A stretch of DNA of 64,000 bases from CAVXFS01 sp963761115 (GCA_963761115.1 CAVXFS010000005.1:62001-126000); one strand, 5' to 3'; positions 17,356 through 27,634 are shown, numbered from the stretch's first letter. Numbers and translations: made by a program. Notes: generated by a model not told the origin, from the sequence alone.

Positions 17356-18468
17356 ATGATACTGATCCTGAGTTCAAATACCGACCAGCAAGGCGCTGAT
17401 TTCCAGCAACTGATGAACCATCTCGGCGGTCTGCAGGGCATCCGCACGCGCATCCACACCGAACGCGGCGCCGAGCAGACGTTGACCGAGATCTACCTGA
17501 TCGGCAACACGCTGCCGCTGGACATCGGCGAGATGAAGAACCTGCCGTGCGTGGAGCGCGTGGTGCGCGTGTCGGAGGAATACCGGATACTGGGGCGCCA
17601 CAGCGATGATCCGCGCGCCGCATACTTTGACTATAACGGCGTGCGCTTCGGCCAGGACACGCTCAATGTGTTCGCCGGCCTGTGCGCAGTGGATAACCCT
17701 GAGCATGTCGAGATGATGCTGAAAGCCTTGCGCGACAATGGCCAGGTTTGTACGCGCATGGGCGCATACAAACCGCGCACCAGCCCATATGCGTTCCAGG
17801 GCCACGGCAAGAACTGCTTGCCATATGTGTTCGAACTGGCGGGCAAATACGGCATGAAAGTGATCGCGATGGAGATCACGCACGAATCCCACCTCGACGA
17901 GATACGCGCGGCGCTGCAACAGACCGGCGATCCCGCCGGCGTGATGCTGCAGATCGGCACGCGCAACACACAGAATTTCGAGCTGCTTAAGATCGTCGGG
18001 CGCCAGCAGCAATTCCCGGTACTGCTCAAGCGCGGTTTCGGCATCACCCTGGACGAGTCGCTGAATGCCGCGGAATACCTGGCATCCGAAGGCAACCGCA
18101 ACGTGGTGTTCGGCCTGCGAGGGATGAAGACCAACATGGGCGACCCGCACCGCAATTTCGTCGACTTTGCGCACGTGCCGGTGGTCAAGCGACTGACCAG
18201 GATGCCGGTGTGCATCGATCCCTCGCACTCGGTCGGCACGCGCGCCGCCTCGTCGGACGGTATTCTCGACGTGATGCATGTCACCGCCCAGGGTGTGGTG
18301 GCAGGGGCCAACATGGTGCTGGTGGATTTCCATCCGGTGCCTACCAAGGCGCTGGTAGATGGTCCGCAGGCGTTGACGCTGAAGGAACTGCCTTATTTCC
18401 TCGAGGATGTGCAGATCGCCCGCGAGGCATACCTGAAGCGGGTAGCTTTGCTGCAGAAATACCTGTAG
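17356..18468 (+). CDS. 3-deoxy-7-phosphoheptulonate (DAHP) synthase, type I-beta like
   Basis: 370 residues. A small ferredoxin-like N-terminal domain of about 85 residues precedes a TIM barrel with KPRTSPYAFQG and CIDPSHSVGTR, the PEP and metal-binding motifs of KDPG-independent DAHP synthases (AroA/KdsA superfamily). First step of aromatic amino acid synthesis. The N-terminal extension is probably the allosteric domain. It begins 11 bases after slmA. Confidence 0.88.
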   Translation: MILILSSNTDQQGADFQQLMNHLGGLQGIRTRIHTERGAEQTLTEIYLIGNTLPLDIGEMKNLPCVERVVRVSEEYRILGRHSDDPRAAYFDYNGVRFGQDTLNVFAGLCAVDNPEHVEMMLKALRDNGQVCTRMGAYKPRTSPYAFQGHGKNCLPYVFELAGKYGMKVIAMEITHESHLDEIRAALQQTGDPAGVMLQIGTRNTQNFELLKIVGRQQQFPVLLKRGFGITLDESLNAAEYLASEGNRNVVFGLRGMKTNMGDPHRNFVDFAHVPVVKRLTRMPVCIDPSHSVGTRAASSDGILDVMHVTAQGVVAGANMVLVDFHPVPTKALVDGPQALTLKELPYFLEDVQIAREAYLKRVALLQKYL

Positions 18469-18508
18469 CTTGGGCTGAGCCAGTGAAGCCCAACAGTTGC
18501 TGAGAATA

Positions 18509-19414
18509 ATGCCGAATTTTGCTACGCCTTGCCCGGTTTGCCGCCTGGTGCGGCTGGCTGCCATTTTTATACTGGTTGCTGCGGCGCCTGTTTTTGGTCT
18601 GACTATTACCGACGACAGCGGCGCCAAACTTGCCTTCGAACAACCGCCCCGGCGCATCATTTCGCTTGCCCCGAGTATCACTGAACTGGCATACGCTGCC
18701 GGATTGGGAGAACATATGGTGGCGGTTACCGCATACAGCAATTTTCCCGCGGCAGCAAAAAAACTGCCGTTAGTTGGCGATGCATTTCGCCTCGACTGGG
18801 AGCGCATCGTTGCGCTCAAGCCGGATCTGGTACTGGCGTGGCAAAGTGGATTGTCGGCCCGCGACCGTGCTTCCTTCGAGAAACTGAAATTGAAACTGCT
18901 GGTGCTTGAACCGCGCCGCCTGGACGATATTCCCAAAGCCTTGCGCCTGCTCGGTCGGGTTTCGGGAGCGGCCGTGATGGCAGAATCCGCTGCCCGGGAC
19001 TTCGAGCAGCGACGCGACGCGTTGCGCAAACGATATGCAGCGCATCCTGTCGTGCGCGTCTATTTCCAGATTGCCGATTCGCCCTTGCTGACGATCAACG
19101 GTAAACACATCATCAGCGATGTGCTGCATCTGTGTGGCGCGGAAAATGTGTTTGCCGGCGCCCTGCCGCTGACCCCGGTCGTTTCAGATGAAGCCCTGGT
19201 CAGGGAACAGCCGCAGGTTTTGCTCGGCATCGCAGACTCGCCCCGGCAGGCCGAACAGATCACCGGTCAATGGCGCAAACTGCCGTTGCTTGCCGCCAAA
19301 AAGGGACATATGGCGTTTGTCGCCTCCGACCTGATCAGCCGTCCTTCCCCCCGAATCCTGCTGGGTGCCGAACAGGTGTGTAACAGCGTGGATCTGGCGC
19401 GAGGCCCTATATAA
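18509..19414 (+). CDS. BtuF-like periplasmic cobalamin/metal-chelate binding protein
   Basis: 301 residues with a signal peptide (IFILVAAAPVFG) and a type III periplasmic binding fold: RRIISLAPSITELAYAAG at the start and KKLPLVGDAF, WERIVALKPDLVLAW after it. Family knowledge points to vitamin B12 or an iron chelate. No transporter genes are adjacent, so the substrate is open. Confidence 0.85.
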   Translation: MPNFATPCPVCRLVRLAAIFILVAAAPVFGLTITDDSGAKLAFEQPPRRIISLAPSITELAYAAGLGEHMVAVTAYSNFPAAAKKLPLVGDAFRLDWERIVALKPDLVLAWQSGLSARDRASFEKLKLKLLVLEPRRLDDIPKALRLLGRVSGAAVMAESAARDFEQRRDALRKRYAAHPVVRVYFQIADSPLLTINGKHIISDVLHLCGAENVFAGALPLTPVVSDEALVREQPQVLLGIADSPRQAEQITGQWRKLPLLAAKKGHMAFVASDLISRPSPRILLGAEQVCNSVDLARGPI

Positions 19415-19476
19415 ACTATCGACCATGAAGTCGGATGGGAAAAGTTGCCGCGTCACGGGATGTCCTCACGCAAGCG

Positions 19477-20292
19477 CTAGTGCTGGCAGTTTGGGCAATA
19501 AAAGGATGAGCGCTGTCCCTGCCGGATCAGTTTGATAATCGCAGTACACTTTCGGCAGCGGTCCCCGGCCTTCCCATATACAAAATACTGTTGTTGAAAA
19601 TATCCCGGTTCTCCCGCACTGTTTACGAAGTCGCGCAGCGTGCTACCGCCCTGCTTGATGGCGGCGGCAAGGGTGGCACGAATTTCCTCGACCAGTCTTG
19701 CGCAACGCGGCAGGCTGAGCTTGCCGGCGGCAAGTTGCGGCCTGATGCCTGCTCGGAACAGGGCTTCACTGGCGTAGATATTGCCGACGCCGACCACCAC
19801 ATGGTTGTCCATGATGACGAGTTTTATCGCGGCTTTGCGATTGCGCGTGGCGCGGTAGAGATACGCAGCATCGAATTCACTTTCCAGCGGTTCCGGCCCG
19901 AGCCTGGCCAGCAACGGATGATCCGAAACATCGCCCGCATGCCACAGCACAGACCCGAAGCGGCGCGGGTCGCGCAGTCGCATCAGCTTGCCGTTGTCCA
20001 GGATCAGGTCGAAATGATCGTGTTTTCCGGCCGGCGTGCCGACAGGCAGGATGCGCAGGCTGCCGGACATGCCGAGATGCAGGATCAGGGTGCCGTGATC
20101 GAATTCTAGCAGCAGGTATTTCGCGCGGCGATGCAGGGCGCGGATGGTCTGGTTGCGCAACTGGCCGGGCAGGGTCCTGGGGACCGGCCAGCGCAGTTGC
20201 GGCTGGCGGATGACGACATTGGCGACACACTGTCCGGACAGGTGCGGTGCCAGTCCGCGCAGGGTGGTTTCAACTTCGGGGAGTTCGGGCAT
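19477..20292 (-). CDS. mutM: formamidopyrimidine-DNA glycosylase
   Basis: 271 residues. The mature N-terminus PELPEVETTLRGL carries the catalytic proline and glutamate. VGVGNIYASEALF and the C-terminal zinc finger CRKC...CPNC are intact. It removes 8-oxoguanine and FaPy lesions. It sits 21 bases downstream of the GldG-like gene in the leftward direction. Confidence 0.97.
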   Translation of the reverse strand: MPELPEVETTLRGLAPHLSGQCVANVVIRQPQLRWPVPRTLPGQLRNQTIRALHRRAKYLLLEFDHGTLILHLGMSGSLRILPVGTPAGKHDHFDLILDNGKLMRLRDPRRFGSVLWHAGDVSDHPLLARLGPEPLESEFDAAYLYRATRNRKAAIKLVIMDNHVVVGVGNIYASEALFRAGIRPQLAAGKLSLPRCARLVEEIRATLAAAIKQGGSTLRDFVNSAGEPGYFQQQYFVYGKAGDRCRKCTAIIKLIRQGQRSSFYCPNCQH

Positions 20293-20313
20293 GGTGGGGA
20301 TTTGGTGATGGTT

Positions 20314-21642
20314 TTACCGTCGTCTGCGCCACCACAACACAACGCCCGCCAGTATCAGCAACAATGGCAGCACGATCACCAGGCTGATGCTGATGAAATT
20401 CAGTTGTGCCTTGCTCAGGGAGACCAGGCGGTCTTTTGATGCATGCGGCTGGATGGCGATGAATTTGTCATCGTTGGCAAGCCAGTTCACCATGTTGATG
20501 CCCAGGTCGAGATTGCCGCCGTTGCCGGAGTAGACATTGGCCAGAAAAGAGCCGCTGCCGACGACAACGATGCGCTGGTCGCGGTTGCTGATGTTGCGTT
20601 GCAGGGCGAGCGCGACGGTGACTGGGCCGGGCATGTCATGGGTCTTGTCGAATTGCGGTTTGTCCTGCAGCTTGCCGGTACTTACCCAGCCGCGCGGTGC
20701 AGCCTCCACCAGGGGAGTGATCCGCCAGGTTTTGTCTTTCTCCCAGCCAAGTGCGCGCGCGAACGGGAACACCGTGATCAGGTTGAAATCATGCGTGACG
20801 GCGTGGGCCGGGTAACTCGCGCCCAGCGCCCAATTTTCCGGCGCGCGCATCTCTGCGGCGGCGGGATCGATCACAATGCCGGGTGCAAGACGCAGCCCGA
20901 GTTTTGCGGCCAGTGGCTCCAGTCCATGCAGTGGTTCGGCATCCACCAGCCACAGCAGGTTGCCGCCGCCGTCGATGTAATGCAGCAGCTTGGCTGTTTC
21001 GCCCGGCAACAGGTCGAGCTGCGGCTGGGTGATGACCAGCGCGCTGGCATTTGTCGGCACATCCTGCGCGACGGTCAGGTTCAGGCTGTCGATGCGGTAG
21101 CTGTTCTGTTGCAGACGTTTGCCGAAATCGCCGAGGTCGCGATTGGCGATGCCATCCAGTTTGCGCTCACCGTGACCGTCCAGGTACAGCAACAGCTTTT
21201 CCCCGTTGTGCGCGAGTCGCAGCAGCGTGCCGGTCAGGGATGACTCACTCAGCATGGCAAGGGTTTCACTGCGCCCGCCGTATTCCACCAGCATCTCGCC
21301 GTTGGCCTGTATATCGGCCTTGCGAGCCTCATCCGGGTGCAGCATCGGGTCAACGAAGTCCAGCACCATGTCCGGCTTGTAGCGTTGATAAAGCGCCACG
21401 AAATCGCGGATCAGCTTGCGTATGTCAGCTTCCTTTGCGCTGTGGCCGGTGCTGAACACGGTAAGTTTCACTTCTCCCTGCAACATCCTCAATACATCGA
21501 TGCTCCTGGCATCCAGGCTGTTGCTGTCATTTTGGGTGATGTCCCATTGCATCGGGTGGCGTGCGGCGACCTGGTAGACAACCATTGCGCCTGCGAACAG
21601 CAGGAGGGCGAAGACAAAGGTTTTGATTCTGCGCTTATCCAT
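20314..21642 (-). CDS. GldG-family auxiliary protein of an ABC exporter
   Basis: 442 residues with a membrane helix at each end (about residues 9-27 and 412-434) and a large periplasmic domain between, the ABC_transp_aux/GldG architecture. It would work with the permease and ATPase encoded just upstream. Cargo is unknown. In gliding bacteria GldAFG moves surface components, but no other gliding genes are present here. Confidence 0.85.
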   Translation of the reverse strand: MDKRRIKTFVFALLLFAGAMVVYQVAARHPMQWDITQNDSNSLDARSIDVLRMLQGEVKLTVFSTGHSAKEADIRKLIRDFVALYQRYKPDMVLDFVDPMLHPDEARKADIQANGEMLVEYGGRSETLAMLSESSLTGTLLRLAHNGEKLLLYLDGHGERKLDGIANRDLGDFGKRLQQNSYRIDSLNLTVAQDVPTNASALVITQPQLDLLPGETAKLLHYIDGGGNLLWLVDAEPLHGLEPLAAKLGLRLAPGIVIDPAAAEMRAPENWALGASYPAHAVTHDFNLITVFPFARALGWEKDKTWRITPLVEAAPRGWVSTGKLQDKPQFDKTHDMPGPVTVALALQRNISNRDQRIVVVGSGSFLANVYSGNGGNLDLGINMVNWLANDDKFIAIQPHASKDRLVSLSKAQLNFISISLVIVLPLLLILAGVVLWWRRRR

Positions 21643-21660
21643 TTTTTACAGTAATTACGC

Positions 21661-22404
21661 TCATCCGCAGATGCTGTTGCTTTGGACTCGTCTTATCGTC
21701 AACCACAGAAAAACCGCACAAACTGTCAGAAAATATACCGTGTCGGCACTGTTCGGCAGCCCATGGGAGAAACTCTGCAGATGAGCGGTTGGGGTGAACG
21801 CACGTACCGGATTGTCGTCGCCGGTCGCGCTGGCTTCGACCAGCCAGGCGCCGAACAATACAGCCATCGAGCCGGTGGCTGCCAATAGCGGTTGCGCGGT
21901 AAGCGAGGAGACATACAGGCCAATTGCGGCGTAACTGGCGGCCAGCAGCAACAGCCCCAGAGCGTTGCCCAGTAGCAGGCCGAGGTCCAGTTGCGTGCCC
22001 GTGACCAGGGTCAGCATCATCAGGGTGCACGCTGTGATGACACATGCCAGGATCACCATCAGGCCGATATATTTGCCAAACACGATCTGAGCTGCCGAGA
22101 TCGGTGCTGCCAGCAGCAACACCAGCGTCTGGTTGCGCCTCTCCTCCGCAAGCAGGCGCATGGTAAAGAGCGGTATCAGCATCATCAGGACCAGGGCGAT
22201 CGTGTCATACATCGGCACGGTTATGGCTTGGGTTGCACCTGGTGCATTGGAAAGCTGCGCAAGCTGGTTTTGCACTTGCAGGAAGGCGTCGAGGCGCACC
22301 AGGAAGTACCATGCGAATATGAATTGCAGCACGGCCAACAGTATCCATGTTGTCGGTGCGGCGATCAGGTTGCGCAGTTCTTTAAATGCGATCAGTCGTA
22401 TCAT
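21661..22404 (-). CDS. ABC-2 type transporter permease, GldF-like
   Basis: 247 residues with about six membrane helices. RLLAEERRNQTLVLLLAAPIS is the typical ABC-2 coupling segment. It overlaps the ATPase gene by four bases and is 18 bases from the GldG-like gene, making a three-gene exporter operon. Confidence 0.88.
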   Translation of the reverse strand: MIRLIAFKELRNLIAAPTTWILLAVLQFIFAWYFLVRLDAFLQVQNQLAQLSNAPGATQAITVPMYDTIALVLMMLIPLFTMRLLAEERRNQTLVLLLAAPISAAQIVFGKYIGLMVILACVITACTLMMLTLVTGTQLDLGLLLGNALGLLLLAASYAAIGLYVSSLTAQPLLAATGSMAVLFGAWLVEASATGDDNPVRAFTPTAHLQSFSHGLPNSADTVYFLTVCAVFLWLTIRRVQSNSICG

Positions 22405-23162
22405 GTTGCTGGTTTTCCGGGCGCATGGTCTTCCGTCATCTGGATGTATATCGCTTCCAGATTCATTCGCTCACTGCCAAGTTGCATCATGTCTTTTTTG
22501 GTTCCGCCGTAGATCAGGCTGCCCTCCTGCATGATTTCGACGCGGTCGCAGATGCTTTCCACCTCGTTGATCAGGTGGGTGGAAAGAATCACGCTGTGCA
22601 TTTCGCCCAACTCGCGGATCAGGGAACGTATGTCGCGGATTTGCGCCGGGTCAAGACCAACGGTTGGCTCGTCGAGAATGATGACATCCGGAGTATGTAT
22701 GATCGCCTGGGCGATACCGACCCTTTGCTGGTAGCCCTTGGACAGAGTGCTGATGAACTTGTCGCCGGCCTCCTGCAGTCCGCAACGCTGTTTGGCCTGA
22801 ATGAGGGAGTCTGCAATTTTGCTGGTCGGCACGAGGTGAAGCCTGGCGGCAAAAGCCAGATAGTCATCAACACGCATTTCCCTGTATATCGGGGGGGTAT
22901 CTGGCAGGAAGCCGATATGTTCTCTGGCTGTTATCGGGTGGCGCATGAGATCGATGCCGCATACCTCGATTTGTCCTGAATGTGGCTGAAGAACTCCGCT
23001 AAGCAATTGCAGCGTAGTGCTTTTGCCTGCGCCATTGGGTCCGATCAAGCCAAGCACCTCACCGCGCTTCAGTTCCAGCGAGATACCATGGATGATTTCG
23101 CTATGGCCGTAGCGCCGGGTCAGGTTTCGTGCGGACAGGGTGGTCGGTGCGGCGGCGTTCAT
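22401..23162 (-). CDS. ABC transporter ATP-binding protein, GldA-like
   Basis: 253 residues. Walker A GPNGAGKST, signature LSKGYQQRVG, Walker B VIILDEPTVGLDP and the switch histidine in STHLINE are all present. The ATG at 23162 is chosen because the family begins a few residues before LSARNLTRRYG. First gene of the exporter operon, divergent from the TPR lipoprotein gene. Confidence 0.92.
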   Translation of the reverse strand: MNAAAPTTLSARNLTRRYGHSEIIHGISLELKRGEVLGLIGPNGAGKSTTLQLLSGVLQPHSGQIEVCGIDLMRHPITAREHIGFLPDTPPIYREMRVDDYLAFAARLHLVPTSKIADSLIQAKQRCGLQEAGDKFISTLSKGYQQRVGIAQAIIHTPDVIILDEPTVGLDPAQIRDIRSLIRELGEMHSVILSTHLINEVESICDRVEIMQEGSLIYGGTKKDMMQLGSERMNLEAIYIQMTEDHAPGKPAT

Positions 23163-23318
23163 GATGCTGTATTTACGGTTGTGATGTATGCCCAATATAA
23201 CCTAATATTAGTATCCCTATAATCTGATATCCATCATTGAAGATTTGAATTTTTTCCGGAAGCTCTGGTCCAACTGACTTCTGGTATCCGCAAAACCCGC
23301 TAACACTGAGATGTATAT

Positions 23319-25112
23319 ATGATGATGCTGAAGCGTAGTGCGATTATTCTTGCTTTTCTTGCCATTGCTGGTTGTGCCCATGCGCCGCAGCACCAGGCTG
23401 AATTCGTGAGCAGCGGCGCTCAGTCCGTAACCAGCGATGATGAATCTGGGGGCAGTGAAGATGCGCAGGATTCGATAGCCAATCCACACGGGGAAGTGCC
23501 GGAAGCGCAGGTTAAATTACCGAACGTGGACCTGGATAATAAGCTGCTGTATGACTTCCTGCTTGGCGAGGTCGCAAGCCAGCGCGGCAACCCGGCTATG
23601 GCGGCGCAAATCTATCTGGATCTGGCTAAAACTACCCGCGATCCTCGTGTTGCGCGCCGCGCCGGACAACTGGAGCTTGATGCGCATCAGACCGACAAGG
23701 CGATCGAGGCGCTTGAATTGTGGTTGCAACTCGACCCGGGATCGCAACAGGCGAGGCAATTACTGGTTACCGCGATGCTTGGTGATGGACGGTTGGAGCA
23801 AGCTCGCCCATATCTGGTAGAGATGCTTAAGCGATTCCCGGACAAGGCAGGCCATACGCTGTTTCAGACTTATTCCCTGCTCGAGCAGAATCCGGACAAG
23901 CAAGCCGTGTTCAACCTGATGCGGGATTTGTCCGCGCCCTATCCTGATGTGGCCGAAGCGCATATGGTTTTGTCGCAAGCCGCTGCATCGAACAATGATC
24001 TCAAGCTGGCGCTGGATGAGGCTCACCGAGCCCGCACCCTGAAGCCCGAGTCGGCAATGGCCGTATTGATGGAAGCGCAACTGGTCAAGCAAGACGCTCC
24101 TGACCGGGCGCTGGATTCTCTGAAAAAATTCCTGGAGAAACATCCCGACGCCGACCAAGTGCATCTGTTCTATGCAAAAGCCCTGCTGGAGCAGCATAAG
24201 TTTGCGGAAGCGCAGGCTGAATTCAAGAAAATGTTAACCATGAATCCGGATAGTGCTGATCTGGCATTTACCGTGGCCATGCTGTCCCTGCAGCAGGGCG
24301 ATCTGGACGGGGCGGAAGTCGAATTGCTACACGCACTGGACAGTGGTGAAAGCAACACTGGCGGGGTTAATTACTATCTGGGCCAGCTGGAAGAAGCAAA
24401 GAAAAACGATAAGCTGGCCATGGAGTATTACCACAAGGTGGACGGGGGGGAATATGAGTATGCGGCTCGCCTGCGGGTGGCATATTTGCTGTTTAAGGCG
24501 GGAAAACTGGAAGATGCGCGTGATTTTTTGCACCAGACAGAAACGCAGAACGATGAACAGCGCGTGCAGTTGATCCTGCTTGAATCCCAGTTGCTGCGAG
24601 ACTCGAAGCAGTCCGAGACAGCATACAAATTGTTGCAGCAAGGACTGGAGAAACTGCCAGATAATCCTGAACTGTTGTATGAGTCAGCGATGCTGGCGGA
24701 ACAAATCGGGAAGCATGATGAGTTCGAGCAGAAAATGCGCAAGGTGATCGAGCTCAAAGCCGACAGCGCGCAGGCCTACAATGCCCTGGGTTACAGTATG
24801 CTGGACCGGAACGAGCATTTGCAGGAAGGAATGGAGCTGGTGGAGAAGGCCATCAAACTTGCTCCAGATGATGCAGCCATAATGGATAGTGTGGGTTGGG
24901 GCCATTACCGCCTGGGCGATTACGCGAAAAGCCTGGAGTTTTTGCGCCGTGCCTACACGGCCATACCTGATCCTGAAATCGCGGCACATCTGGGTGAAGT
25001 GTTGTGGGTGAAGGGTGAGCAGGAGCAAGCAAGAAAAATCTGGGGGGATGCGCTCAAATCGCATTCGGACAATACACTGCTGCAGGCGGTGATGAAAAAA
25101 TACCTGCCCTGA
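23319..25112 (+). CDS. TPR-repeat outer-membrane lipoprotein
   Basis: 597 residues. The lipobox LAIAGC gives a lipidated cysteine at about residue 19. An acidic linker (about 35-60) is followed by some fifteen TPR-like helical repeats up to the C-terminus. This is the large TPR protein commonly placed before lolB and ispE in betaproteobacteria; its partners are unknown. Its TGA shares a base with the lolB ATG. Confidence 0.85.
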   Translation: MMMLKRSAIILAFLAIAGCAHAPQHQAEFVSSGAQSVTSDDESGGSEDAQDSIANPHGEVPEAQVKLPNVDLDNKLLYDFLLGEVASQRGNPAMAAQIYLDLAKTTRDPRVARRAGQLELDAHQTDKAIEALELWLQLDPGSQQARQLLVTAMLGDGRLEQARPYLVEMLKRFPDKAGHTLFQTYSLLEQNPDKQAVFNLMRDLSAPYPDVAEAHMVLSQAAASNNDLKLALDEAHRARTLKPESAMAVLMEAQLVKQDAPDRALDSLKKFLEKHPDADQVHLFYAKALLEQHKFAEAQAEFKKMLTMNPDSADLAFTVAMLSLQQGDLDGAEVELLHALDSGESNTGGVNYYLGQLEEAKKNDKLAMEYYHKVDGGEYEYAARLRVAYLLFKAGKLEDARDFLHQTETQNDEQRVQLILLESQLLRDSKQSETAYKLLQQGLEKLPDNPELLYESAMLAEQIGKHDEFEQKMRKVIELKADSAQAYNALGYSMLDRNEHLQEGMELVEKAIKLAPDDAAIMDSVGWGHYRLGDYAKSLEFLRRAYTAIPDPEIAAHLGEVLWVKGEQEQARKIWGDALKSHSDNTLLQAVMKKYLP

Positions 25113-25678
25113 TGCAGCGGCTGTTATTGCTTCTTGCCCTATTTGTAACCGGTTGTGCCAGCAATCCGCCTTTGGTGCAGCCCGTAACCCGCTCTGCGGG
25201 ATCTTCAACGTCTTCTTTTTCCCTGTCCGGCCGCATCGCCATCAAAAATGACAAGGAGCGTTCCTTCGTAGGGGTACATTGGTCGCACATATCCAGCCAG
25301 GAAGATGAGATATCGCTTATTGCGCCACTCGGCCAGACAGTGGCGCGCATTAATCGCAATGTAGGGGTTGTCGAACTGGATACGTCAGACAAGCAATATT
25401 TTGCTGAGGATGCCGAGGCACTGACGCAGAAAATACTCGGCTGGCGCTTGCCGCTGGAAGGAATGATTTATTGGGTGCTGGCGTTGCCGGAGCCCGACAT
25501 CGATGCGGATATCAAGCGCGATGAAAAAAACCGGATAAGTATGCTCAAGCAGGACGGATGGGAAATTCACTATACAAAATATGCTGCGCAGGCAGCTGAC
25601 AGCCTGCCCCTGCGCATGTCGCTGCAGCGTGAAAAACTTAACATCGATTTGCTGATAGATGCATGGGAAACGCAGTAA
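25112..25678 (+). CDS. lolB: outer-membrane lipoprotein LolB
   Basis: 188 residues. Lipobox FVTGC, then the LolB fold (FSLSGRIAIKNDKE, WGLP-like GWRLPLEGMIYWVLA). It receives lipoproteins from LolA and inserts them in the outer membrane. It is coupled to the TPR gene and overlaps ispE by 16 bases. Confidence 0.9.
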   Translation: MQRLLLLLALFVTGCASNPPLVQPVTRSAGSSTSSFSLSGRIAIKNDKERSFVGVHWSHISSQEDEISLIAPLGQTVARINRNVGVVELDTSDKQYFAEDAEALTQKILGWRLPLEGMIYWVLALPEPDIDADIKRDEKNRISMLKQDGWEIHYTKYAAQAADSLPLRMSLQREKLNIDLLIDAWETQ

Positions 25679-26523
25679 ACAGCTTGATTTGCCCGGCACC
25701 GGCGAAACTGAATCTGTTTCTCCATGTGGTGGGTCGGCGTGCCGATGGTTATCACTTGCTGCAAACCCTGTTTCGCTTCATCGACTTCAGCGACACCATC
25801 AGTTTTACCTTGCGCGCGGACGGCATGGTGCGCCGGGTCAGTGTACTGGAAGGTGTGCCGGAGGATGAGGATTTATGCGTGCTGGCTGCGCGTATGTTGC
25901 AACGCGAAACCGGATGTAGCATGGGGGTCGATATAGCTTTGGAAAAGAAGATTCCGCTTGGCGGCGGGTTGGGTGGAGGCAGTTCCGATGCGGCCACAAC
26001 TCTTCTGGCATTGAACCGGCTGTGGGGTCTGGACATGAGTCGCGAAAGATTGATGCAGTTGGGCTTGTCACTTGGCGCTGATGTGCCGGCATTCTTGTTT
26101 GGCGAGAATGCATTCGCAGAAGGCGTGGGAGAGCAATTACAGGCCTGCCCACAGCCAGATGCGTGGTATGTGGTGTTAATTCCGTCAGTTCATGTTGCAA
26201 CCAAGCAGATCTTCATGCAGCCAGATTTGACACGAAATACGATTTCCTTCAGAATTCGCGGCCTTTCGGGGCGGCAATTGCAAGCTGCTCACAATGATTT
26301 GGAACCCGTGGTGTGTCGCTTGTATCCGGAAGTGGCACGTCATCTTGCCTGGCTAGGGCAGTTCACCAAGGCGCGCATGACCGGGTCAGGCGCATGCGTA
26401 TTTGCTGCTTTTGCTACGGAAACTGAGGCACAGGGTGTGCTGGCAAAGTTGCCGCAGGATATGCGGGGTGTGGTGGCGCGTGGTTTGCCGCATCACCCTT
26501 TGCGGGATTTTGTCACCGATTGA
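25663..26523 (+). CDS. ispE: 4-diphosphocytidyl-2-C-methyl-D-erythritol kinase
   Basis: 286 residues, GHMP kinase of the MEP isoprenoid pathway. Motif 1 PAPAKLNLFLHV, ATP loop PLGGGLGGGSSDAA and motif 3 MTGSGACVFAAF are present. It starts inside lolB and is followed by tRNA-Gln and prs, the classic betaproteobacterial order. Confidence 0.96.
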   Translation: MGNAVNSLICPAPAKLNLFLHVVGRRADGYHLLQTLFRFIDFSDTISFTLRADGMVRRVSVLEGVPEDEDLCVLAARMLQRETGCSMGVDIALEKKIPLGGGLGGGSSDAATTLLALNRLWGLDMSRERLMQLGLSLGADVPAFLFGENAFAEGVGEQLQACPQPDAWYVVLIPSVHVATKQIFMQPDLTRNTISFRIRGLSGRQLQAAHNDLEPVVCRLYPEVARHLAWLGQFTKARMTGSGACVFAAFATETEAQGVLAKLPQDMRGVVARGLPHHPLRDFVTD

Positions 26524-26534
26524 ATAATATTTCT

Positions 26535-26609
26535 TGGGGAGTCGCCAAGTGGTAAGGCACTGGATTTTGATTCCAGCATTCGTAGGTTCGATCCCTACCT
26601 CCCCAGCCA
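26535..26609 (+). tRNA. tRNA-Gln (anticodon TTG), CCA encoded
   Basis: A 75-base cloverleaf. Acceptor TGGGGAG pairs with CTCCCCA, and the anticodon stem CTGGA/TCCAG encloses TT-TTG-AT. The T arm is GTAGG-TTCGATC-CCTAC and GCCA closes the 3' end. Linkage between ispE and prs agrees with the identity. Confidence 0.96.
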
Positions 26610-26680
26610 GTTTCATGTTGAATGTGGCGCTTGTGTCTATCGGGCACCGTTTACTTGCAGTTTAATTCGAGGGCTTGCAC

Positions 26681-27634
26681 GTGGTGTTCTACGACAGCTT
26701 GATGGTATTCACTGGTAATGCCAATCCTAAGCTAGCAGAAGATGTGGCGCGGCATCTCGATATACGCCTGGGACGAGCCAAAGTGGGCCGTTTTTCCGAT
26801 GGCGAAGTGATGGTCGAGATTCTTGAGAACGTACGTGGCAAGGATGTGTTCGTGCTGCAATCCACCTGTGCCCCGGCCAACGATAGTTTGATGGAAGTGA
26901 TGGTGATGGTGGACGCGTTGAAGCGTGCGTCAGCATCGCGCATAACGGCGGCGTTGCCGTATTTGGGATATTCGCGGCAGGATCGTCGCCCGCGCTCGGC
27001 GCGCGTGGCGATTACAGCCAAGGTAGTGGCAGACATGTTGTCCGGTGCCGGTGTGGACCGGGTGTTGACCATGGATTTGCATTCGGATCAGATTCAGGGT
27101 TTTTTCGACATTCCGGTCGATAATGTCTACGCCAGCCCGATTCTGTTGTCGGACGTGTGGAAGCATGATTATCCGAATCTGGTGGTAGTATCGCCCGATG
27201 TGGGTGGCGTGGTGCGCGCTCGCGCACTGGCCAAGCGTCTTGAATCTGACCTTGCCATCATAGACAAGCGCAGGCCCAAGCCCAACGTAGCAAAGGTCAT
27301 GAATATCATTGGCGAGGTGGCGGGCCGCACCTGCTTGATCATGGATGACATGGTAGATACTGCCAATACGCTGTGCGAAGCTGCGGCAGCGTTGAAGGAA
27401 AAGGGCGCGGAACGAGTACTGGCATATTGTACGCACCCGGTCCTGTCCGGGTCGGCGATTGAACGCATCGAGAATTCTGCCATTGACGAACTGGTCGTCA
27501 CTGACACCATTCCGCTGCGCAAGGAAGCCAGGGAATGTAAACGAATCCGCCAACTTAGCGTGGCTGAACTGCTGGCCGAAACCATGCGTCGCATCAGTGC
27601 GGAAGAATCGGTCAGTTCATTGTTCATGGAATAG
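26681..27634 (+). CDS. prs: ribose-phosphate pyrophosphokinase
   Basis: 317 residues from GTG 26681, chosen because GAGGG lies 7 bases upstream and the product then begins VVFYDSLMVFTGNAN like betaproteobacterial homologues. ATG 26702 would cut into the fold. Motifs: DLHSDQIQGFF, the flexible loop RRPKPNVAKV and the PRPP loop IMDDMVDTANTL. It makes PRPP for nucleotides, histidine and tryptophan. Confidence 0.95.
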   Translation: MVFYDSLMVFTGNANPKLAEDVARHLDIRLGRAKVGRFSDGEVMVEILENVRGKDVFVLQSTCAPANDSLMEVMVMVDALKRASASRITAALPYLGYSRQDRRPRSARVAITAKVVADMLSGAGVDRVLTMDLHSDQIQGFFDIPVDNVYASPILLSDVWKHDYPNLVVVSPDVGGVVRARALAKRLESDLAIIDKRRPKPNVAKVMNIIGEVAGRTCLIMDDMVDTANTLCEAAAALKEKGAERVLAYCTHPVLSGSAIERIENSAIDELVVTDTIPLRKEARECKRIRQLSVAELLAETMRRISAEESVSSLFME